Assembly: GCF_009707865.1 (NCBI RefSeq)
Contig: NZ_WMBA01000001.1
Span: 124,001-188,000, forward strand
DNA from: Amycolatopsis pithecellobii
GTDB taxonomy: Bacteria > Actinomycetota > Actinomycetes > Mycobacteriales > Pseudonocardiaceae
DNA length: 64,000 nucleotides
Direction of reading: 5' to 3'
The stretch's first letter is position 1. Each line of letters begins with the position of its first letter. The position numbers were made by a program, and so were the translations under genes. Shown here piece by piece: positions 7,052 to 14,712 of the stretch. The notes below the pieces were generated by a model. That model worked only from the letters and a program-made list of their open reading frames with translations. It had not been told where the DNA came from and did no database searches.

Positions 7052-8559
7052 CGGTCTTCCTTCCGGTCCGGGGTCGTGGTGACGTCGAGCGACGGCTGCC
7101 ATCGGGGTATCGGCCCGAGCCCGTTGGGGATGCGCAGGCTCTTGGCGTAGCCGAACTCGTGCAGTGTCTCGCGGGCGTGCTCGCGGCCGTAGCCGCTGGC
7201 TCCGGTCCCGCCGAACGGAACTCCGACCGCGGCCCTGTTGTAGTGGTTGATGAAAACAAGGCCCGCGCGGATCGCGTTGCCGACCCGCAGCGCGCGTTCG
7301 TGGTCGCCGCTGAACACGCCCGCGACGAGTCCGAAGGGGGTGCCGTTGGCGATGCGGACGGCTTCCTCCTCGCCGCTGAACGGGATCATCGTGACCACAG
7401 GTCCGAAGATCTCCTCGTTCGCCACCCGCATCGCGGGCGTGACCTGTGTCAGCAGTGTCGGCGGCACGTGGTATCCACCGGCCAGCCGCCGGTCCGCAGG
7501 CAACTCGGCCTGCGCGAAGAGCACCGCTCCCTCGGCACGGCCGATGTCGAGATAGTCCAGCACCCGGCGTTGCTGTTCGGGTGTCACGAGCGGCCCGACG
7601 TGCGTGGCAGGATCGGCGCCGTCGCCCACCGTCAGCCTCCGCACGGCCCGCGCCACGCGATCGGCCACCTCGTCATAGATGGACGCGTGCACGAGCAGGC
7701 GCGACGCGGCGGTGCACGCCTCACCCTGGTTGAAGTAGCCGCCCTCGATGAGCCACGGCACGACCGAGTCCAGATCGGCGTCGTCGAAGACGACGAACGG
7801 GTTCTTGCCGCCGAGTTCGAGCAGCGCCGGGGTGAGGTTGTCGGCCGCCGTTTTCAGCACGGATACGCCGGTTGCCGGGGCGCCGGTGAAGGAGATCTTC
7901 CCGACGAGCGGGTGCCCGGCGAGCGCGGCGCCGACCGGGCCGCGGCCCGCCACGACGTGGACCACGTCGTCAGGGACGACCTCCGTGATCAGCTCGATCA
8001 GCCGGAGCACCGACAGCGGTGCCTGCTCCGGTGGTTTGAGCACGACGCCGTTGCCGACGGCGAGTGCCGGGGCGAGCTTGCCCGCGGTGTGGATGGGCGG
8101 CCCGTTGAACGGCACGATCGCCCCGATCACGCCATAGGGCTCGAGGGTCGTGATGTCGAGCAGTGGCCCGTTGTTCGCCGCGGCGCTCGGCGGCGTCGTG
8201 ATCAGCCCGGCGAACAGGTCGAAGATCGTGGCAGCCGCGACCAGGTCGAAACCCGCCGCCTGGCTCGTCGGCTTGCCGTTGTCACTGGTCTCGATGGCGG
8301 CGATCTCCGCGGCGTGGTCGCGGATCGTGTCGGCGATCCGGCGCAGGACGGCGCCACGCTCGGCGGGCGAGCGGCGGCGCCACGCCGGCTGACCCTGATG
8401 TGCGGCTCGCACCGCGGCGTCGACCTGGTCCGGGCCGGCGCCCTGGATCGTGGCGATGGCCTCGCCGGTGGCCGGGTTGTGGACCGTGAACCGGTCGGCC
8501 GGGTCAGGCGACGACCAGCGCAGCCGGGTCACGGCCGGTGTCGCGGTCGAGATTGTCAT
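7048..8559 (-). CDS. NAD(P)-dependent aldehyde dehydrogenase
   Basis: 503 residues, the normal size of the superfamily, oxidising an aldehyde to its acid. Visible motifs are the cofactor lysine Lys175 (VVLKPPEQ), the nucleotide-binding ISFTGAPATG, the general base Glu248 (LLELGGKNP), the catalytic Cys282 (NQGEACTAASR) and the EEIFGPVV segment. The ATG at 8559 overlaps the stop of a decayed amidohydrolase (ATGA) and its own stop overlaps the next amidohydrolase start, so the three once formed one translationally coupled unit. The wide 'NGPPIHTAGKLAPALA' segment suggests an aromatic or hydroxylated aldehyde substrate, but this is a guess. Confidence 0.9.
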   Translation of the reverse strand: MTISTATPAVTRLRWSSPDPADRFTVHNPATGEAIATIQGAGPDQVDAAVRAAHQGQPAWRRRSPAERGAVLRRIADTIRDHAAEIAAIETSDNGKPTSQAAGFDLVAAATIFDLFAGLITTPPSAAANNGPLLDITTLEPYGVIGAIVPFNGPPIHTAGKLAPALAVGNGVVLKPPEQAPLSVLRLIELITEVVPDDVVHVVAGRGPVGAALAGHPLVGKISFTGAPATGVSVLKTAADNLTPALLELGGKNPFVVFDDADLDSVVPWLIEGGYFNQGEACTAASRLLVHASIYDEVADRVARAVRRLTVGDGADPATHVGPLVTPEQQRRVLDYLDIGRAEGAVLFAQAELPADRRLAGGYHVPPTLLTQVTPAMRVANEEIFGPVVTMIPFSGEEEAVRIANGTPFGLVAGVFSGDHERALRVGNAIRAGLVFINHYNRAAVGVPFGGTGASGYGREHARETLHEFGYAKSLRIPNGLGPIPRWQPSLDVTTTPDRKEDR

Positions 8560-9299
8560 GAGGTCTCCCTAGCTGTTGGTTGCCTTGTGGGGGTGAGCCC
8601 GATGCGGGCGGCGTTGCCGCCCTCGATGGCCTCGATGACCGCGCGGCCGAGGCCGGCAGCGTGCAGCCGCTCAGCGGGGTCGGGCACGCCCATGTCGAAC
8701 GGGAAGTCGGAGCCGAGCAGGATGTGTTCCGGACCGAACACGTCGACGAGCCGTCGCAGCGCGGCCGGCTCGTAAACCAGGCGTGCCACGCGTGGTCGGC
8801 GCGGAACCGCTCCAGGACCCCGCGGACGATGAGATGGGAGAGGGCGACGGCGTGTTCGACGCTGTTGGCCAGATACCAGCGCGCGAGCCGCTCGTCGAGC
8901 GTGCATCCCCACGGGTGCACGAAGATCACCGCACCGAGCTCCGCGGCACGTGCCCACAATTCGTCGTAGCGGCGATCGGACAGTTCGATCGGCGGACCAC
9001 CATCCGGATCGGATGCCTGTGTGGCGATCTCGATGCCGCGAAGCCCCCGGGCCAGCGCGTCGTCCAGCGCTTCGACTGTCCACTTCGGAAACTGCTGGGG
9101 CACGATCCCGAGCCCGGTGAGCCGGCCGGGGCGGTGGGCAAGCTCGCGGGCCGCACCGGGATCGGTGATCCAGTGGTGGTATTGCGAGCCGCCGCAGGCC
9201 GAGCGCGATCTGCTCGGCATGCCCTGGCAGCGTGCGAGCCATCGTTTCGACGTCCGCGGCCCACATATGCGCGTGGACATCGACGACGGGGTGATCCAC
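8556..9299 (-). pseudogene. Decayed amidohydrolase-2 family gene with internal deletions
   Basis: The start reads MDHPVVDVHAHMWAADVETM (metal-binding HxH) and the end, in the same frame, reads DVFGPEHILLGSDFPFDMGV, a classic amidohydrolase C-terminus. The middle is only sensible in another minus frame (LTGLGIVPQQFPKWTVEALD through VIFVHPWGC to about GVLERF). At both frame changes material is also missing: about 60 residues after LGLRRL, and about 35-40 residues, including the usual AHGGG metal/catalytic segment, before VYEPAALRRLV. The remnant is ~248 codons versus ~330 in the family. The stop still overlaps the aldehyde dehydrogenase start (ATGA). This gene is almost certainly dead. Confidence 0.8.
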
Positions 9300-9370
9300 C
9301 GGAGGGTGCTCCTTTCAGGGGGTGCACCCTTCACCGTGCCCTCCGCCCGGCCCGGAACGTAGGGCATATC

Positions 9371-9389
9371 GCGCATGGGGAGCATGCGC
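9371..9389. terminator. Hairpin downstream of LysR gene
   Basis: GCGCAT, seven bases, ATGCGC: perfect 6-bp arms immediately after the stop (9395) of the minus-strand LysR gene and upstream of the decayed amidohydrolase. It is probably a terminator; it could instead be an operator for the amidohydrolase/aldehyde dehydrogenase unit. The rest of 9300-9394 holds nothing else I can name apart from a palindromic GGGTGCACCC. Confidence 0.4.
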
Positions 9390-9394
9390 CGGAG

Positions 9395-10351
9395 CTATAC
9401 CCGCTGGTCGCTCAGCACGCCCCGCAGCCACCGGTGCCCCGGGTCGTGGTCGTGCACCGGATGCCACCAGAACGCCTCGGTCAGCGGCACCATCTCGAAC
9501 GGGAACTCCAGTACCCGGATGCCGGCCTGCTCGGCCGCCGCGACCCGGCTGGGCACGACGCCGATCGCGTCCGTGCCGCGAACGAGCCGGGGCACGACGA
9601 GGAAGGACTCCGCGACGGCGGCGATCCGGGGCACGATCCCGAGTAGCTCCAGTTGGCGCCAGGCGGGCGGGCGGCTTGCCTGTCCGGTGAAGGTCGCGAT
9701 CCACGGCAGCCGTTCCAGATCCTGCCTTGTCAGCTTTTCGCCGACCGATTGGTTGTCTGCGGCGACCACGCATACCCACCGGTCCGTGTGAACGTCCACA
9801 GAGGACGCGAGCGTGAGATATCCGTGCGGCAGCAGGACGCCGTCGACGGTCCGCAGGTATTCGTCCTCGTGTTCCAGCAGTTCGGTGGTGACCGGCAGGA
9901 AGCGCAGGCCCACGCCGGGGGCAAGGCTGCGGACCCGGCGGAACAACTCGGCTCCCGCCGTGGCGATCCCGTGATCGGACGACGCGATGGTGAAGGAACG
10001 GGTCGAGGTCTCCGGCGAGAAGGTCGTTTCCGCGGCGAACGTCCGGTCGACGGCCTCGACCGCGGCCGCGGCCAGGGGACGCAACCGCTCCGCGAACGCC
10101 GTCAGCCGGTAGGAGTTGCCGGTCCGTTCCAGCAATGGGTCGCCGAAGTGCCGGCGCAGTCGCCGCAACGACCTCGACAACGTCGGCTGGGTCCGTCCCA
10201 GCCGCGCCGCCGCCGCGGTGACGCTGAGCTCGCTCAACAACGCGTGCAGCGCCTGGAGCTGGGTGGAGTCCAGGCCGAACGAGAGCAAGGCATCGCCGCG
10301 CCGGGCAGGCTTGTCCTGGTTGGCAGCGCCCGGCACGGCGTCAGTCGCCAC
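9395..10351 (-). CDS. LysR-family transcriptional regulator
   Basis: 318 residues. The winged helix sits at about residues 28-90 ([49 protein letters not shown]), with a ~25-residue Arg/Ala-rich leader before it. The effector domain resembles the NodD/LinR-type group ([33 protein letters not shown] near the end). The start overlaps the end of the decayed enoyl-CoA hydratase by 11 bases, so it may be expressed from that gene's promoter. The genes it served may be the decayed amidohydrolase/aldehyde dehydrogenase unit just downstream; it looks intact itself. Confidence 0.87.
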   Translation of the reverse strand: MATDAVPGAANQDKPARRGDALLSFGLDSTQLQALHALLSELSVTAAAARLGRTQPTLSRSLRRLRRHFGDPLLERTGNSYRLTAFAERLRPLAAAAVEAVDRTFAAETTFSPETSTRSFTIASSDHGIATAGAELFRRVRSLAPGVGLRFLPVTTELLEHEDEYLRTVDGVLLPHGYLTLASSVDVHTDRWVCVVAADNQSVGEKLTRQDLERLPWIATFTGQASRPPAWRQLELLGIVPRIAAVAESFLVVPRLVRGTDAIGVVPSRVAAAEQAGIRVLEFPFEMVPLTEAFWWHPVHDHDPGHRWLRGVLSDQRV

Positions 10352-11050
10352 TGTAGATCGGGCTCCGTTTCTCCAGGGCCGCGTTGACTGCTTCTTTCGC
10401 GTCGCGGTAGGCCGACAGTTCGCCGGACAGGCCCTGCTCGTAGGTGTATCCGTCGCGAAGGCTCCGGTATTCGATCTCGTTCAGGCTCCGCTTGGCGAAT
10501 TTCAGGGTGACGGGGCTGTGCCGGCTCATGAGGCGGGCGACCTGATGAGCCGTATCGAGTAGTTCGGAGTGGGACACCACCTCGAGCACACCGCCGAACT
10601 TGGACAATCGCGAGGCGTGCTTCGCGCCACCCATCATTCCGACGTTGACTTCGGGCAGCCCGAATCGCGCACCGTCCGCCGCGACAACCACGTCACAACT
10701 CGCCGCGATACACAGACCGGTGCCGAGTGCGGCACCGTTCACCGCGCCCACAACCGGAATCGGGCACTCCCGGATGGCCCAGAACGTGTTCCGCACATTC
10801 TCCATCCGCTCGGCCGCATTGCCGGGACTCGGTGAAGGGAATTCGGCGAGGTCGTTCCCGGCGCAGAAATGCTTTCCCTGCCCGGTGAGCACGACAACCG
10901 CGGCGCCGGGCAGCCGTCGGAGGATGTCCTGGAAGAACTCCCGCACCTCCGTGTACATCTCCTGCGTGAATGCGTTGACCGGTGGGGGGCAAGCCAGACG
11001 GTGGCGATGTTGTCGTCGAGTTCCCATTTCAGGAATTCGCTGTCGGGCAT
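10341..11050 (-). pseudogene. Broken enoyl-CoA hydratase/isomerase (crotonase) gene
   Basis: The start (ATG at 11050 with GAGGA upstream) reads MPDSEFLKWELDDNIATVWL. The rest, PVNAFTQEMYTEV onward with the oxyanion-hole segments KHFCAGNDLAEF and VNGAALGTGLCIAASCD, lies in another frame. The break falls in a run of six G (10984-10989, C on the coding strand); one added base restores the frame. A second defect is a loss of ~25 residues after RLSKFGG, where the family carries the LTGE..A.EA...GLV segment, joining directly to LEVVSHSELLDTA. The frameshift alone could be a sequence error or slippage; the internal deletion argues for true decay. Confidence 0.78.
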
Positions 11051-11078
11051 GTTCGGTCCTCTTTCCGGATCTGTGGGG

Positions 11079-11363
11079 TCAGGATGGTTCGCCTTCGGCG
11101 CCGTAGGAGGTCCAGCCGCTGTCGGCGATCGTGACGAAGCCGTCCTCGTCCATCGTTGCCAAGTCGCCGGTCCGGACCCAGCCGTCGGACGTGAACGCCT
11201 CCTCGTCGAGCTCGCTGTCCAGATAACCGAGGAACATTTCGGGGCCGCGCAACCAGAGTTCGCCGACGGCACCCAAAGCACGCCCATCCGTTTTCGCGCG
11301 TTTGCCGAGCGGGTCGTCCGGTCCGCTCGAGACGGCCGTGGGGTACTCCGTCGACCCAGAGGC
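11079..11363 (-). pseudogene. Internal fragment of an acyl-CoA synthetase (AMP-forming)
   Basis: One minus-strand frame reads ASGSTEYPTAVSSGPDDPLG, then GELWLRGPEMFLGYLDSELD and GWVRTGDLATMDEDGFVTIA: motifs A3 to A5 of the adenylate-forming family (GSTE and the TGD of the hinge region). Nothing of the preceding ~300 residues remains, because the fragment begins where the IclR gene ends. The C-terminal hinge Lys region is replaced by an unrelated tail ending at 11079. About 95 of ~530 residues survive. With the neighbouring crotonase pseudogene it marks a lost acyl-CoA pathway. Confidence 0.75.
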
Positions 11364-11365
11364 GA

Positions 11366-12154
11366 TCACTCGAGGTGCTTGCTGATCTCGTCCGCCGCCG
11401 CCAGGACCGTGGCCGCGGTGCGCTGAAGTTGTGGTTCGTCGTAGTGGTGTTCGAGTCCTGCGACGGAGATCGCGCAGACGGCGGCCCCGGAGCGGTCGCG
11501 GACGACCGCTCCCAGTGACGCGACACCGCGAGTGATGCCTGCCCGGTTCAGCGCCCATCCTCGTTGGCGAATCAGGGCGACGCCTTCGCGGACGTCGTCG
11601 GCGGTCCGGTCGCCGCGCAGGGTGTGCCAGTCGTTGTTGTGCGCGAGGTATTGCTCGATGTCGCTGTCACTGAGCGCGCTCATCAGAGCTTGGGGGGCCG
11701 CCCCGATGTGCATGGGCAACCATTCCCCCGTCGTCCACGACAGTACGTCCACCTCGGGGCCGGGAATCCGGAAAAGACACCGCGCCCCCCATCCCTCTCG
11801 AATCGCGAGCAGGACGCTTTGCCGGATCTCGTCCCTCAGGTTCATCAGTGTGGGCTCGGCGATTTTGATGATGCTCATTCCGCTCCGGACGGCGGCGCCG
11901 TACTGCAGCAATTTCATGCCGAGGTGGTATTTGCCCGTTGAGGCGTCGCGCGACAGCAGCCCTGTCACCTCGAGTGAGGTGAGGAGCCGGAACGCGGTGC
12001 TCCGGTTGGTGCCGATCGCGGCGGCGACCTCGGTGGGGGTCAGCCCGCCGGTGACGGGCAGGAGCGCGTCGAGCGTCTTGACCGCCTTCTCGATCACGGC
12101 GATCCGCGAGCCGGCCGACCGTCCGTTGTCGCCCTCCGCGGCGTCCTCTGTCAT
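11366..12154 (-). CDS. IclR-family transcriptional regulator
   Basis: 262 residues with the standard layout: a winged helix (residues ~20-80; KTLDALLPVTGGLTPTEVAA, NRSTAFRLLTSLEVTGLLSR) and an IclR effector domain (LRDEIRQSVLLAI, MHIGAAPQALMSALSD, ITRGVASLGAVVRDRSG). IclR proteins bind an aromatic or small organic acid and repress or activate catabolic operons. It is divergent from the 16-gene operon that begins with the tautomerase at 12277, and a 7-5-7 inverted repeat lies between them, so control of that operon and of itself is likely. Its 3' end abuts the acyl-CoA synthetase fragment. Confidence 0.9.
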   Translation of the reverse strand: MTEDAAEGDNGRSAGSRIAVIEKAVKTLDALLPVTGGLTPTEVAAAIGTNRSTAFRLLTSLEVTGLLSRDASTGKYHLGMKLLQYGAAVRSGMSIIKIAEPTLMNLRDEIRQSVLLAIREGWGARCLFRIPGPEVDVLSWTTGEWLPMHIGAAPQALMSALSDSDIEQYLAHNNDWHTLRGDRTADDVREGVALIRQRGWALNRAGITRGVASLGAVVRDRSGAAVCAISVAGLEHHYDEPQLQRTAATVLAAADEISKHLE

Positions 12155-12218
12155 CGATTCGCTCCCTGGCTTCCCGTGTGCTTGCCACCGCTTGCGACGG
12201 ACGTTACATTGTTCATAT

Positions 12219-12237
12219 TACGAGACTAGATCTCGTA
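12219..12237. promoter_or_regulatory. Probable IclR operator (perfect inverted repeat)
   Basis: TACGAGA, five bases, TCTCGTA: perfect 7-bp arms in the A/T-rich divergent interval between the IclR gene (start 12154) and the tautomerase operon (start 12277). A further partial copy (GCGAGATG) follows at 12240. Size and location fit an IclR dimer site controlling both promoters. Confidence 0.65.
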
Positions 12238-12276
12238 TTGCGAGATGTCAACGATCACATTCAAGGGAGTTGGCCT

Positions 12277-12492
12277 GTGCCTCAGGTGGCGATTCAAGTG
12301 CGTGGTGGCCGGGAGCCGGAGAGCATCCGGCGGCTGATCAGTGCGGTGACCGAGGCCGTGGTCACGACGCTGGATGCTGCGCCGGCGACGGTGCGCGTGA
12401 TCGTGACCGAAGTGCCCACGACCCACTGGGCCAACGGCGATGTGACGCTCGCTGAAGCGGCGCTCGTGAGCGGGAGCGCGGTCCATGACTGA
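12277..12492 (+). CDS. 4-oxalocrotonate tautomerase family protein
   Basis: 71 residues from a GTG start that puts Pro as the second codon, giving the N-terminal catalytic proline (Pro1 after Met removal) of the tautomerase family; AAGGGAG lies upstream. The sequence PQVAIQVRGGR..ESIRRLI and VRVIVTEVPTTHW follows the beta-alpha-beta fold of 2-hydroxymuconate tautomerases, with length close to the usual 60-70. It would ketonise 2-hydroxymuconate or a substituted analogue in the meta-cleavage lower pathway, as a hexamer or dimer in the cytoplasm. It overlaps the next gene by eight bases; that gene is the decarboxylase that follows this step in known pathways. Confidence 0.83.
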   Translation: MPQVAIQVRGGREPESIRRLISAVTEAVVTTLDAAPATVRVIVTEVPTTHWANGDVTLAEAALVSGSAVHD

Positions 12493-13282
12493 GCCGACGG
12501 CGCTCGCCGCCGGACTGGACGACGCCCGGCGGAACGGGCGCGCGATCGACCAGTTCGCCGGGCGGATCGGGCTGACCCTGGGCAAGGCCTACGACGTGCT
12601 GCTGCGCGGAATCGACCTGCGCCGCGAACGTGGTGAGCGGGTCGTCGGTCTGAAGCTTGGCTTCACCAGCAAGGAAAAGGCCGTTCAGATGGGAGTGTCC
12701 GATGTCATCCTCGGAGTGCTCACCGACCGGATGCGTGTCGTGGACGCCGCCGAACTCGACCACGATTCGCTGATCCATCCGCGCGTCGAACCGGAGATCG
12801 CGTTCCGGCTCGCCGATGACGTCCCTGCGGATGAGCCACTGCTTCCCCATGTCACCCATGTCGCGGCGGCGGTCGAGGTCATCGACAGTCGTTACCGGGA
12901 CTTCTCGTTCAGCCTCGCTGATGTGGTCGCGGACAACACTTCCGCCAGTCACTTCGCCGTGGGGGAGTGGCGCGAGGTCACCGACGAGATGAAATCCGGC
13001 GGGCTGTCGAACCTCACGGTCGAGCTTTTCGTCGACGGAGATCGCGCGGCTTCGGGCTCGACGCAAGCCATTCTCGGCGACCCCTTGGCGTCTCTGGTAG
13101 CCGCGACCAGGCTGGCGGCCCGCCACGGCCATCCGTTGGCGGCCGGGCACATCGTGCTCGCCGGCTCGGCCACGGCGGCGATTCCGCTGCCCGCGCGGGC
13201 GCGCATCGAGGTCAAGGTCGAAGGGATCGGCGCCGTCTCGCTGAGGACGACATCGCGCGCGATGACCGGGACGGTGCGCTAA
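12485..13282 (+). CDS. 4-oxalocrotonate decarboxylase / 2-hydroxypentadienoate hydratase family
   Basis: 265 residues of the FAH-like hydratase/decarboxylase family. VGLKLGFTSKEKAVQMGVSD and LTDRMRV match the 4-oxalocrotonate decarboxylase branch; VEPEIAFRLADDV supplies acidic metal ligands and AAAVEVIDSRYRDF the following metal site. The enzyme would decarboxylate 4-oxalocrotonate (or a substituted form) to 2-hydroxypenta-2,4-dienoate with Mg2+. Overlap with the tautomerase gene supports consecutive steps. No separate hydratase or 4-hydroxy-2-oxovalerate aldolase of the usual type follows, although a class II aldolase lies at 22701. Confidence 0.8.
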   Translation: MTEPTALAAGLDDARRNGRAIDQFAGRIGLTLGKAYDVLLRGIDLRRERGERVVGLKLGFTSKEKAVQMGVSDVILGVLTDRMRVVDAAELDHDSLIHPRVEPEIAFRLADDVPADEPLLPHVTHVAAAVEVIDSRYRDFSFSLADVVADNTSASHFAVGEWREVTDEMKSGGLSNLTVELFVDGDRAASGSTQAILGDPLASLVAATRLAARHGHPLAAGHIVLAGSATAAIPLPARARIEVKVEGIGAVSLRTTSRAMTGTVR

Positions 13283-13331
13283 TGGTCTGGACCTTATCTG
13301 TAGCGGCTGGCGGCATGCGGCGAGGTGCGGC

Positions 13332-13814
13332 ATGACGGCCGACATCGAGCGCCGGACGGACGCTGGTGCCGGGGAAGACCGGCCACGGCTGCGTGCGGAG
13401 CTGATGTCGATCCTGACCGGCCTCTGGTACGAGATCGACCACAAGGGCGGCACGTCCGCCGCGGCGTTCTTCACTCCCGAGGCCGAACTGCGCTTCTCCA
13501 ACGCGATATTCCAAGGCACAGCGGAAATCGCGCAGGTCTACGCCGAACGGAGCGCCCGTGGACCACGGGTCTCCCGGCACCTCGTGACGAACCTGCACCT
13601 GCTCGAGGTCGAGGCCGAACGGGTGCGCGCGGTGTCGGTCCTGCTGCTCTTCGGCGAGGACGGCGAGCCGCCCCGGCCGTCGACCCTGCCCGTGTTGGTC
13701 GGCGACGTTTTCGACGAGTTCGAGCTCCGGGACGGGCGGTGGCTGATCAGCTCGCGCTGGATCCAGAACCTCTTCATCGGCACGGCCACCGAGCTGGCCG
13801 TGCCACAGGACTGA
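13332..13814 (+). CDS. SnoaL/NTF2-like domain protein
   Basis: 160 residues with the pattern of a SnoaL-like alpha+beta barrel: an N-terminal helix, the AAFFTPEAELRFSNAIFQGT strand-loop, VSRHLVTNLHLLEV and a C-terminal RDGRWLISSRWIQNLF. Related proteins are small hydratases, isomerases, hydroxylase small subunits or proteins of unknown role. It could act beside the Rieske oxygenase of the operon, but its size and the absence of the typical beta-subunit motif make a true dioxygenase beta subunit unlikely. A GAGGTG site precedes the ATG. Confidence 0.65.
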   Translation: MTADIERRTDAGAGEDRPRLRAELMSILTGLWYEIDHKGGTSAAAFFTPEAELRFSNAIFQGTAEIAQVYAERSARGPRVSRHLVTNLHLLEVEAERVRAVSVLLLFGEDGEPPRPSTLPVLVGDVFDEFELRDGRWLISSRWIQNLFIGTATELAVPQD

Positions 13815-13852
13815 CGTGCGGTGACGACTCACCGCGAAAGGACGGGACAGCG

Positions 13853-14710
13853 ATGAACCTCGATGTGGCGGTGCCATGGTCACCGGCCTTCTTCGAGCTC
13901 AACGGCGAGTACATCGCGGTCGACCGGCACCAGGGCCAGCACTCCTGGTACGTGCGCGGGCAGAACTTCGTCGCTGTCGTGAGCTGGGCAGCGGATGGTG
14001 AGGTGCTCCGCGAGCCCGCGGCCCCGGACGAGCACGCGATCCTTGTGCCGGCAGGAAGCGCGGTCGACGTCACCAGTTACCGTGGCGAGCGCGTTGTCGC
14101 GACGGGTCCGGCGCTGGTTGTGGCGCCCGCGGGACAAGTCGAGGTGACGGTCCGCCGTGCCGGGTATGTGGTCCGGATCTTCAGCGCGCGTGGCGAAGTG
14201 GCCGCCAAAGCGGTCAACCACTCGACGTACTCGACCGCCAATCCCCGGATTGTGCCGCTGCCGCCTGCGCCCGTCGCGGGTCCGGGTGGGCTTCGAGTGG
14301 TCTCACTGGCCGATGTTGCCGAGGTGCCGGGGCGGCTGGGACGGATTTACCGGACCGACTCCCTGATGATCAACTGGTTCGCACCCCAGGACGGTCCACG
14401 GGACACCGACGCGCTTTCCCCGCACTCGCATGACGATTTCGAGCAGGCGTCGATCACGGTCGCCGGTGACTACATCCACCACATCCGGCGGCCCTGGACC
14501 AGGCGTATGCGGGACTGGCGGCCGGACGAGCACGTCCAGGTCACCAGCCCCTCGGTCACGCTGATCCCACCGGGAAACGTCCACACCACCCGTGCTGTCG
14601 GCCGCGGCCGGCACCAGTTGATCGACGTGTTCGCCCCGCCGCGTTCCGACTTCATCGAGCGGGGCTGGGTGCTGAACCAGGCCGAGTACGAGCCCCCGAA
14701 GGAGAAATGA
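13853..14710 (+). CDS. Cupin-fold protein of unknown reaction
   Basis: 285 residues. The C-terminal half (from ~150) has a canonical cupin core: SPHSHDDFEQASITVAGD gives HxH and Glu metal ligands, and IPPGNVHTTRA supplies the second-motif His. The N-terminal half (residues 1-130) looks like a second, degenerate beta-barrel without the His set. Metal-bound cupins include ring-cleaving dioxygenases, isomerases and decarboxylases. Since this operon has a ring hydroxylase and muconate-type lower-pathway enzymes but no recognisable extradiol dioxygenase, this protein is a candidate for ring cleavage; that is inference. It is followed within three bases by the DUF3500 gene. Confidence 0.7.
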   Translation: MNLDVAVPWSPAFFELNGEYIAVDRHQGQHSWYVRGQNFVAVVSWAADGEVLREPAAPDEHAILVPAGSAVDVTSYRGERVVATGPALVVAPAGQVEVTVRRAGYVVRIFSARGEVAAKAVNHSTYSTANPRIVPLPPAPVAGPGGLRVVSLADVAEVPGRLGRIYRTDSLMINWFAPQDGPRDTDALSPHSHDDFEQASITVAGDYIHHIRRPWTRRMRDWRPDEHVQVTSPSVTLIPPGNVHTTRAVGRGRHQLIDVFAPPRSDFIERGWVLNQAEYEPPKEK

Positions 14711-14712
14711 GA

